Assembly: GCF_040096185.1 (NCBI RefSeq)
Contig: NZ_JBBMFF010000060.1
Span: 1 to 13,555 of the forward strand
Length of the DNA stretch: 13,555 bases
Reading direction: 5' to 3'
From: JAZOXB01 sp040096185
Lineage (GTDB): Bacteria; Bacillota; Clostridia; Oscillospirales; Oscillospiraceae
The position numbers and the translations under genes were made by a program. This document shows positions 10,701 to 13,555 of this stretch, one piece after another; positions within the stretch are counted from its first letter, which is position 1, and every line of letters begins with the position of its first letter. The notes beneath the pieces were generated by a model. That model saw only the letters and a list, made by a program, of their open reading frames with translations, was not told the DNA's origin and ran no database searches.

Positions 10701-11784
10701 AGTCAGAGGCGTTGTTCGGGCTCTCGGCGCTCTCCTGCGGGGTGTTGTCGCCCGCGCGGACAGCGGAGAACTTGAACTGGTAGGTCTGGCTCTCACCCGG
10801 CTCGAGGATGAGGCTGGTCGCATCTTCAAAGTAGCTGCGGCCGGTCTTGTGGATATCCTTGGAGTGGATGTAGTAAACGCTCAGGCCCGGCTGCCATCCG
10901 CCGGAGTCGCCCGTCCAGTTGGAGAACGTGCTGCCGGTACGGTTGTCGCTGACGCCGTTGTTGCTGCCGATCCAGTTATCCACATACTCGATGCGGGCAC
11001 CGGAGGTGGCGACCGGCGTGAAGAGGATGTAGTTGCCTTCGCCGCTGCAGCGGATCGCATAGGCATAGCCGCTGTCCGCGCCTGCAAAGGTATGGGCCGT
11101 GACGCGCTCGGAATAAACGCTGTTCTGGTTCGTGTACTTGTTGTTCCACGGCATCGGCAGGCCGACGTCGCCGAATTCCAGATACGCATCACTCTTGTTC
11201 TTCAGGGTGATGGTCCACAGCAGGGAGCCGTCCTCGGTATCCATATCATAGGTGGACTTCACATCGAAGCCCTTCATGGTACGGTCCGTCGTGGAGCTCA
11301 GGTCCTGACCGATGAAGTTGACCTCGACCTTCTTGTCGCTGACAACCGTCTTCTCGATATAGGGGTTATCGGAAGCGATGTTGGATGCGGTGGTCGAGCC
11401 GCCGGCTGCGAGGGTCTTGTTCGTGTCGACCTCGACGAAGCCGGTGTTGTCGGCGGGGAAGCTGCCGTCCGCGCTGGAGCGGACGGAGAAGATCATTTCG
11501 CCCATCCACTGATGCTGCACACCGTTCTGGGGACGGGTGTCATTGGGGAGGACGAAGTTGATCTCACGATTGCTTCGATTTCTGGGATTATTCACGATGT
11601 TGAGCGTAGAAATCTGTCCGAGATCACCGACAGAGATCTTCAGACTGTCATTTGCAATTTCGTTCGCTGCAGCCTTCGCCGTCACGCCGAGGCCCGGCAG
11701 GATGCCGGAGAACAGGGACGCGACCATGACGATGGTCAGCACGATCGAGATCACACGTCTGGGCAGGTGGTTCACTCTTTGCAT
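4774..11784 (-). CDS. Giant SLH-anchored surface protein with DUF5695-like N-terminal region
   Basis: The protein is 2336 aa. Residues 1-38 are a signal peptide (RR, a long hydrophobic stretch, then AKA before cleavage). Residues about 40-940 resemble the DUF5695 family as I remember it: a beta-sandwich start followed by helical, Trp/Tyr/Asn-rich sequence (GDDWSHDN, EVMEATGFFNMYR, FYGEQQIPDMIEAL), which suggests a carbohydrate-active alpha/alpha barrel. Then come two PKD-like domains (about 1033-1128 and 1134-1224), a Big_4-like segment (1229-1308), a discoidin-like module (1308-1451), a FIVAR-like helical pair (1453-1520), a second discoidin-like module (1520-1678), two LIDAIGEV-type helical repeats (1680-1800), an Ala/Glu/Lys coiled coil (about 1801-2105) and three SLH domains (2162-2220, 2221-2281, 2282-2336) with LTRAQ, ITREQ and ATRAQ motifs. 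SLH trimers bind secondary cell-wall polymer, so the protein is held on the outer surface. I chose the 11784 start over an in-frame ATG at 11976 because it has an AAAGGAG site and begins the signal peptide. The DUF assignment and enzymatic role are inferred; the SLH anchoring is firm. Confidence 0.93.
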   Translation of the reverse strand: MQRVNHLPRRVISIVLTIVMVASLFSGILPGLGVTAKAAANEIANDSLKISVGDLGQISTLNIVNNPRNRSNREINFVLPNDTRPQNGVQHQWMGEMIFSVRSSADGSFPADNTGFVEVDTNKTLAAGGSTTASNIASDNPYIEKTVVSDKKVEVNFIGQDLSSTTDRTMKGFDVKSTYDMDTEDGSLLWTITLKNKSDAYLEFGDVGLPMPWNNKYTNQNSVYSERVTAHTFAGADSGYAYAIRCSGEGNYILFTPVATSGARIEYVDNWIGSNNGVSDNRTGSTFSNWTGDSGGWQPGLSVYYIHSKDIHKTGRSYFEDATSLILEPGESQTYQFKFSAVRAGDNTPQESAESPNNASDSIEQRETNMRSILYQNGLIDAIAVPGFQTALNMDTRLDLHYDDSLIKVDSVDIQCVHENDPFDEAHTPEHRSGMVNNSRTGRGLHDGNEGYEESVSFVETKTVDGEQHHIYDLHFGCIGNNSVRVEYKLKVGDEWVSKFTQFEFNVLTELDQASDTHADFMVNETQDKNPDSATYGIYSDWYFASGRDSNQRNHWGDDWSHDNINFIAMKNYLNPDAEQVKSIETYLIDFMWNTYMKNTQDNFIVANYLSASGAYSTSSGPYTRTFSEVMEATGFFNMYRIVKAYPDLIEYRKPAAWYLEKAYGIYSNRVGTGAIGFYGEQQIPDMIEALYAEGMDEEAFNLQERFAWYKANNCINATYPYGSEFAYDNTGEEGAFAAIQALTKYWPDSDAAKNAYSAMSMANHKTRAMRGIQPTWYQYADPVFIGGESWWNFQYTASLAGSIMDDWMRYEELEDGDTTAWAARVNYAAKISNFNAINMGQISDKYVGNVSWRYNMYKGGYGAMNVNDGGTRVMNNGWQDFSGESDEGLYGSLLRISADVVNDPIFGLYGYGANVTADETSYTVVPTDGFGKRVNILDQKIYVETTQDTITSAKFAMDGSSIELNVKGYTAASHVSHIALSGAGLKDGFYAINVNGEKVSQVYVKNNEANATITMPAGETNVVTITADPNGENAAPQAAIKVSSDNLQAIVTYTLTAVASDDGYPGDSLTYLWAFESLAGEGASAFLSSDAAPTTQFNVSEAGEYVISLTVSDGEKSTKVEKTLVVGEAPERLAPTIDSATGTPVVGNPTVADLKAEATVDPLYQGVPRFRWELVSQPEGGNAMIGNPNEKEAKLRVDKGGEYVVRLTVTDEDKTSSTEVTVTMTDAADGIQRVKTVITQVGVAPTLPNGVVAVRDDGTYSGGAVDWDEISEDKYAQAGEFEAYGTLRTQTTRVAVKVIVVKGDRKNVALFATPTAIINTPSDLGGVAGLNDGFDPSSSHDTSHGVWHNWQGAHGDAAWVMYTWDVPVTIDGADAYYFTDGNFAPKDAKLEYLAEDGQWHEVPNVSGLGVTLNQYNTTSFDPITTTKLRMTMNPKTLGIGVIEWKVYGYGEFVDRSALKNAIATAKGINTNLFVEGSKYLLDLAIAKAQAVLSDTAATQEQVDAAAAELNETIAGLESADGNLAYSASVTTSFCSSWESVSAVNDGIVRSNSYDPSKPRYGTWGNTSAYETVTYTWAADVIIDSTDLYLWYDGTEGEYTSGGILVPKSVEFEYLDAEGNWKSVPNAEGLGREMDKFNKTTFDPFTTTALRVKLNKQANDYNGVGIMEWKVYGKLAKSDGILTAVKVVIARIDAIGEVTLDSKDAIEAARAAYDKLTDEQKKLVPNYETLTKAEETYAALADAAAVKEVEDLIDAIGEVDENSKDAIEAARAAYDALPTRLQPEVSNYDKLVKAEKDYTDLLTAVEAAQKAAEDARKAFENAKAAQEKAEAAKAAAEAAQKAAEEAAQASGENSEAAKKAQAAAEEAQAKAEAAQAAAEEAQAGAEAAQKAAEDAAAAAAANNALAAEAAAKAAEKAAKSAEEAGKAAASAEAAAKSAADAAEAMLKAQKAQKAAEDAEKAAEEAEKKAEEAQKKAEEAAASTAEDREAAEKAAEEAKAAQKAAEDARKSAEDAKSAAELAMQAAEQSNKEAAASAAQAAEYAKKMAEAYEEIVRIKAELVEYLAKAQAEAERAEAERKAAEEAQRKAEEAALAAAKYAAAYELAQLQQNGEGLTGHAKEAYDKALADAAAAIEAAKTPAEVDAALAAAREALNNAVCPSAAFTDVEENVWYHDGIDFMVRNGYMNGVAADTFDVEGSLTRAQLVTILYRIAGEPETSAAIPFADVADGQWYTKAIVWAAENGIVKGVNETTFAPNDPITREQIAVILYRYAHEENTEDGKLTSFPDAKDISGYALEAMNWAVARGLINGSDGKLLPQDTATRAQIAVILARYLNA
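5480..6385 (-). repeat. Ala/Glu/Lys coiled-coil stalk of the SLH protein
   Basis: About 300 residues (roughly 1801-2105) are almost entirely Ala, Glu, Lys, Gln and Asp in patterns such as KAAEEAQ, KAEAAQ and AAEDAEKA, encoded by near-repetitive GCC/GCG/GAG-rich DNA. The composition predicts a long, highly charged helix or coiled coil. It sits directly between the carbohydrate-binding modules and the SLH anchor, so it most likely acts as a spacer that lifts the functional domains away from the wall. Low-complexity DNA of this kind is prone to slippage and length change. Confidence 0.85.
6462..6723 (-). repeat. Two LIDAIGEV-type helical repeats in the SLH gene
   Basis: Two related DNA segments, starting near 6462 and 6644 and about 183 bp apart, encode DAIGEV-xx-xSKDAIEAARAAYD units of about 61 residues. 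Each unit is a predicted helical hairpin like the FIVAR-type and other small helical repeats of Gram-positive surface proteins. The same unit occurs twice at the left edge of the window in the neighbouring gene. Confidence 0.75.
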
Positions 11785-11794
11785 GAAATGTTCT

Positions 11795-11801
11795 CTCCTT
11801 T
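11795..11801 (-). promoter_or_regulatory. Ribosome binding site of the SLH gene
   Basis: On the minus strand AAAGGAG lies 10 nt before the ATG at 11784. It settles the choice of start, because the upstream in-frame ATG at 11976 would add 64 residues of non-signal-like sequence ahead of an obvious signal peptide. Confidence 0.8.
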
Positions 11802-11835
11802 CAGATTCTATAGTCCTTTCGAGTTCCGTCGAAAA

Positions 11836-11851
11836 TGCTAAACGTTTAACA
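11836..11851. promoter_or_regulatory. Proximal LacI-type operator (TGCTAAACGTTTAACA)
   Basis: This palindrome has a central CG and the perfectly symmetric core TAAACGTTTA (11839-11848), the form typical of LacI/GalR-family operators. It lies about 52 bp upstream of the SLH gene start and is identical over 16 bp to the copy at 12146-12161. Its arms are one base longer on each side than the 14-bp CcpA cre consensus, so a local LacI-family sugar repressor is more likely than CcpA. No such regulator gene is inside the window. Confidence 0.75.
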
Positions 11852-12038
11852 TTTGCGGTGAAAAAATATCGCCCAACAGGGCAGGCTGGTATCCTGCGTG
11901 GATTCCGATCCAGGAATGACCCGTTCCAGCTTGTAACAGCTTTGTCAGCGCACGCTTTCCCTCCTTCCGCAGGCATTTTTGTACGATATTACCATACAAA
12001 CCGCCTGATAAAGCCGAGCTGCCGGACAAACGGTGTGC

Positions 12039-12083
12039 GAAGCCTTGGCGCGGGCATTCCTTGCCCTGCACGCAATGACGAGA
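12039..12083 (-). repeat. REP-like palindromic repeat in the operon leader
   Basis: On the minus strand the sequence starts CGTCATTGCG and continues into a GGGCAAGGAATGCCC hairpin (12066-12052). The CATTGCG lead followed by a variable GC-rich hairpin matches the layout of the elements at 13239-13273 and 13529-13555. I infer it is a divergent member of the same repeat family. Confidence 0.5.
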
Positions 12084-12145
12084 GAGCCTCGTTGCTGATG
12101 ACATCTAGCAGGATACTTCGCCGCAGTCGGAAAACACTTCCCACT

Positions 12146-12161
12146 GCTAAACGTTTAACAA
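12146..12161. promoter_or_regulatory. Distal LacI-type operator at the transcription start
   Basis: This is the second copy of TGCTAAACGTTTAACA, with core TAAACGTTTA at 12148-12157. Read in the direction of transcription it begins about 5 nt after the predicted start point near 12166, the classic place for a repressor to block promoter clearance. Its centre lies 309 bp from that of the proximal copy. Confidence 0.8.
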
Positions 12162-12172
12162 ACTATGTTTGA

Positions 12173-12201
12173 ACTATACCACGTTTGAATCCGCTTGTAA
12201 A
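12173..12201 (-). promoter_or_regulatory. Promoter of the SLH/hydrolase operon
   Basis: On the minus strand, -35 TTTACA (12201-12196), a 17-bp spacer and -10 TATAGT (12178-12173) make a good SigA-type promoter. Start of transcription is predicted near 12166. The palindromic tract AAAAATATTTTT (12207-12218) lies at about -41 to -52, where an UP element would contact the polymerase alpha subunit, so the unrepressed promoter may be strong. Confidence 0.8.
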
Positions 12202-12306
12202 TCCGCAAAAATATTTTTGGAGCTTTCCATAAAATCGTACCGATTGATTTGTGCGAATTGCTGAATCAGCTTGCTGCAGAGGACATATTTCTCCCTCTAC
12301 CTTCAC
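12202..12306. other. Intergenic spacer between terminator and operon promoter
   Basis: This AT-rich stretch contains the putative UP element (12207-12218) and a small inverted repeat, GCTGA-A-TCAGC, at about 12262-12272. I see no gene in it. Confidence 0.6.
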
Positions 12307-12350
12307 AAAAAAACGGCCCGGTCTGCAGCAGAATACCGCAGTCCGGGTCG
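12307..12350 (-). terminator. Intrinsic terminator of the methyltransferase gene
   Basis: On the minus strand CCCGG (12347-12343) pairs with CCGGG (12321-12317). After an A-A mismatch, CTGC pairs with GCAG around an 11-nt loop. The stem is followed by CCG and then seven T (12313-12307). It lies about 30 bp after the methyltransferase stop and isolates that gene from the downstream operon. Confidence 0.85.
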
Positions 12351-12380
12351 ATATGGATATCTTATAACATGACTACAAAT

Positions 12381-13034
12381 TCAGGCCGTTTCGTGTTCCG
12401 TAACAGGCTTTTCATGTTCCGCATCCGCACAGCGGCGCACGCAGGCGGCATACGTCAGCGGGAACGTGCCCTGCAGCACATGGTGCTGCACGACCTTCCA
12501 GCCGTGTCTGCGCAGGAACTGCAGAAACTCCGCAGGCGACCACTTCCAGCGCAGCGGGAACCCGGCACGGCGCATCAGCCAGAGGCGCAGCCTTGCAAGC
12601 CTGCCCTCCCCCGCATGCGTAAACGTCGGTACGATGAGCAGGCCGCCCGGTGCGAGCACGCGCGCAGCCTCATCGAGCGCCTTGTCTGGCTCCGGCAGCA
12701 GGTGAAGCACATTGGCGGCGATGACGACCTCGAAGCTGCCGTCGGCATAGGGCAGATAGCGCATGTCCTGAACAGAAAAGTGCAGCTTGCGGGAATGGGA
12801 ATGGCTTCGTGCCACGTCGATCATCCCGGCAGAGGCATCCGTCGCCTCGATAGAGGCCGCCTCGTGCACGATCCCGTGCGCGATCACGCCCGTCCCTGTT
12901 GCCAGCTCCAGCACGGTGCGGTCACGGACGGCCGGACGGATCCACTCGAGCATCTGCGCATAGGCCTCCTGATCCGCGCGCACGAAGTGCGAATACCGCC
13001 GCGCATAGCGGTCCCAGAAGCTTTGTTTCTCCAT
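12381..13034 (-). CDS. Class I SAM-dependent methyltransferase
   Basis: This 217-aa protein is a single Rossmann-like methyltransferase domain of the Methyltransf_11 type. Motif I, VLELATGTG, is at residues 41-49 (SAM-binding glycine loop). The acidic residue after strand 2 is D66 in TDASAGM, motif II is QDM with D90, and a VLAPGG loop at 126-131 follows strand 5. The length is normal for the family. There is no signal peptide, so it is cytoplasmic. The substrate cannot be read from the sequence; small molecules, quinone-like compounds and drugs are all possible in this superfamily. The ATG at 13034 follows AGGGGAG at close spacing. The gene has its own promoter, operator and terminator, so it is a separate unit and probably unrelated to the glycan genes. 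The C-terminal 15 residues are polar and likely disordered. Confidence 0.93.
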   Translation of the reverse strand: MEKQSFWDRYARRYSHFVRADQEAYAQMLEWIRPAVRDRTVLELATGTGVIAHGIVHEAASIEATDASAGMIDVARSHSHSRKLHFSVQDMRYLPYADGSFEVVIAANVLHLLPEPDKALDEAARVLAPGGLLIVPTFTHAGEGRLARLRLWLMRRAGFPLRWKWSPAEFLQFLRRHGWKVVQHHVLQGTFPLTYAACVRRCADAEHEKPVTEHETA

Positions 13035-13051
13035 GCGTCTCCCCTCTTTCA

Positions 13052-13067
13052 GTTAGTTATTTCTAAC
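13052..13067. promoter_or_regulatory. Operator-like inverted repeat GTTAG-N6-CTAAC
   Basis: The half-sites GTTAG (13052-13056) and CTAAC (13063-13067) lie immediately downstream of the -10 box and cover the predicted start point. Such dyads are typical targets of MarR- or TetR-type repressors. Binding here would block transcription. No regulator gene is visible in the window. Confidence 0.6.
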
Positions 13068-13070
13068 CAA

Positions 13071-13099
13071 AGTTTACTCCGCAGCGGGCAAAATGTCAA
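13071..13099 (-). promoter_or_regulatory. Promoter of the methyltransferase gene
   Basis: On the minus strand a perfect -35 TTGACA (13099-13094), a 17-bp spacer and -10 TAAACT (13076-13071, four of six consensus bases) form a SigA-type promoter. Start is expected near 13064, giving a leader of about 30 nt that includes the ribosome binding site. Confidence 0.8.
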
Positions 13100-13160
13100 G
13101 CCCCATCTTGTGTTTTGTGGGAAAACAGTTCTGAGGAAGTGCAGCACCGCGCCTTCCTGC

Positions 13161-13250
13161 GGGGAGCGGACAGCCGGGCCCGGCGCTGCACTTGCGATAC
13201 GAACGGGACGGCGTTAAAATGGTGCCGGCCACCGAATTGTCATTGCGAGG
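13161..13250 (+). repeat. 90-bp direct repeat, copy 1
   Basis: This copy aligns without gaps to 13451-13540, with about 71 of 90 bases identical. It begins GGGGAGCGGACAGCCGGGCC, contains a GTTAAAATGGTG block, and ends in the TTGTCATTGCGAGG lead of a REP-like palindrome. The middle (about 13194-13236) is the least conserved part. Confidence 0.85.
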
Positions 13251-13273
13251 GCGCTTTGCGCCCGTGGCAATCT
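13239..13273 (+). repeat. REP-like palindromic element
   Basis: Nested inverted repeat: ATTGC (13242-13246) pairs with GCAAT (13267-13271), enclosing GGGCGC-TTT-GCGCCC (13249-13263). Elements with a CATTGCGAG lead, a variable GC hairpin and a GTGGCAATC end are widespread as interspersed repeats in many bacterial genomes; that comparison is from memory. Confidence 0.75.
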
Positions 13274-13333
13274 CGGGAAGGCACTGCCGTCCCGTACCGG
13301 CTGCCGATAAACGGTATGCACCGAAGTATGGAG

Positions 13334-13350
13334 TGTAGCGGCGCTCACTG
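13334..13350 (+). repeat. 17-bp direct repeat, copy 1
   Basis: TGTAGCGGCGCTCACTG occurs here and again at 13377-13393, exactly 43 bp later. This copy is followed by CGCAAG rather than AGCGCC and therefore lacks the perfect hairpin of copy 2. Confidence 0.8.
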
Positions 13351-13376
13351 CGCAAGACCGCCGGGCGAGAGAAGAA

Positions 13377-13400
13377 TGTAGCGGCGCTCACTGAGCGCCT
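13377..13400 (+). repeat. 17-bp direct repeat, copy 2, with hairpin
   Basis: TGTAGCGGCGCTCACTG (13377-13393) is extended into a perfect 8-bp inverted repeat with a single central base, GGCGCTCA-C-TGAGCGCC (13384-13400). It may be a small structured RNA end or another palindromic repeat. No T-tract follows, so it is not called a terminator. Confidence 0.7.
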
Positions 13401-13450
13401 TGCAGACTGGCAAGTTATAGGGCGGCATCGCCGAACGCACACGCCTTGTA

Positions 13451-13540
13451 GGGGAGCGGACAGCCGGGCCCGGCACTGCACCTGCGAAATAAACAGGCTA
13501 TCGTTAAAATGGTGAAAATCAAAGGTTTGTCATTGCGAGG
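13451..13540 (+). repeat. 90-bp direct repeat, copy 2
   Basis: This is the second copy of the repeat at 13161-13250, offset by exactly 290 bp. Both ends are strongly conserved: the CCGGGCCCGG palindrome near the start and the CATTGCGAGG core at the end. It runs into a second REP-like palindrome cut by the window edge. Confidence 0.85.
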
Positions 13541-13555
13541 AGGCCAAAGGCCGAC
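13529..13555 (+). repeat. REP-like palindromic element, cut by window edge
   Basis: The same CATTGCGAGG lead as at 13241, followed by a different hairpin, GGCC-AAA-GGCC (13542-13552). The right half, expected to end in GCAAT, lies outside the window. Confidence 0.6.

Larger units (their letters stand above)
11785..12166 (-). other. Long 5' leader of the SLH operon
   Basis: About 380 nt separate the predicted transcription start from the first codon. The stretch contains both operators and a REP-like palindrome. An 88-codon open frame (12104-11838) has no ribosome binding site and runs through the palindrome, so I do not call it a gene. I recognise no known riboswitch or T-box consensus. A short inverted repeat (GCAGG at 11881-11885, CCTGC at 11893-11897) could form a small hairpin. 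Confidence 0.6.
13100..13555. other. Repeat-rich non-coding region
   Basis: About 455 bp without a credible gene. Short open frames on both strands run through the repeats and lack ribosome binding sites. The region is built of direct and inverted repeats, listed separately. An 11-bp inverted repeat (13139-13149 with 13181-13191, one G-T pair) could form a further hairpin at its start. Confidence 0.7.

Noticed and set aside
11806..11835. TATAGA near 11806 as a second promoter close to the SLH gene
   Set aside because: No good -35 hexamer lies 16-18 bp upstream, and transcription would begin almost at the ribosome binding site.
4540..11841. Open frame of 2433 codons on the plus strand opposite the SLH gene
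   Set aside because: It is in exact antisense register with a gene that has a signal peptide, ribosome binding site, promoter and recognisable domains. It has no ribosome binding site, and its product is a low-complexity Leu/Gly/Val-rich string caused by the codon bias of the real gene.
11785..11976. Upstream ATG at 11976 as an alternative start of the SLH protein
   Set aside because: It would add 64 residues ahead of a clear signal peptide, whereas the ATG at 11784 has an AAAGGAG site at 10-nt spacing. A GGAGGG-like stretch upstream exists but does not outweigh the signal peptide.
11838..12104. 88-codon open frame in the operon leader as a possible leader peptide gene
   Set aside because: No ribosome binding site precedes its ATG, it runs through a REP-like palindrome, and its stop falls inside the proximal operator. 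It is most likely untranslated leader.
11836..12161. CcpA cre sites
   Set aside because: The palindromes have a CG centre, but the conserved TG/CA ends are one base farther from the centre on each side than in the 14-bp cre consensus, so another LacI-family protein fits better.
13074..13481. Open frames on both strands in the right-hand repeat region
   Set aside because: They overlap each other and the repeats, lack ribosome binding sites and have no recognisable domains.
13161..13555. CRISPR array
   Set aside because: Only two copies of the long repeat occur, they are 290 bp apart, and the spacing and repeat length do not fit CRISPR units. No cas gene is present.

Overview
The window looks like part of a fairly GC-rich, Gram-positive gut-type clostridial genome (Oscillospiraceae-like, inferred). 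The basis is three S-layer homology (SLH) domains of the Firmicutes type, Gram-positive promoters and purine-rich ribosome binding sites, and intergenic REP-like repeats built on a CATTGCGAG core. No 16S rRNA or other taxonomic marker is present, so the assignment is tentative. All three real genes lie on the minus strand, so the biology reads from right to left.

Right end (13555 to about 13100): non-coding and repeat-rich. It holds a gapless 90-bp direct repeat (two copies, offset 290 bp), REP-like palindromes and a 17-bp repeat pair. A well-formed promoter (13099-13071) with a GTTAG-N6-CTAAC operator over the start point then drives a small SAM-dependent methyltransferase gene (13034-12381), which ends at an intrinsic terminator (12350-12307).

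Centre: a strong promoter (TTTACA-17-TATAGT, with an A/T tract where an UP element would sit) at 12201-12173 is followed by a LacI-type operator just past +1, a leader of about 380 nt carrying a REP-like palindrome, and a second copy of the same 16-bp operator close to the first start codon. Two giant secreted proteins follow, probably as one operon. The first (11784-4774, 2336 aa) has a signal peptide, a DUF5695-like N-terminal region of about 900 aa, Ig/PKD-like and discoidin-like modules, helical repeats, an Ala/Glu/Lys-rich coiled-coil stalk of about 300 aa and three SLH domains. The second (4655 to beyond position 1, at least 1551 aa) has a signal peptide, a glycoside-hydrolase-like alpha/alpha-toroid region, and the same set of discoidin-like, PKD-like, Big_4-like and helical-repeat modules. 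Its C-terminus lies outside the window. The genes are 118 bp apart, and a 14-bp stem-loop without a U-tract sits in the gap.

Together the two proteins look like a cell-surface glycan-processing pair under sugar-responsive LacI-family control, a Gram-positive counterpart of a polysaccharide utilisation locus. The substrate is unknown. Very long open frames exist on the plus strand opposite the genes, but they follow from codon bias and are not called as genes.
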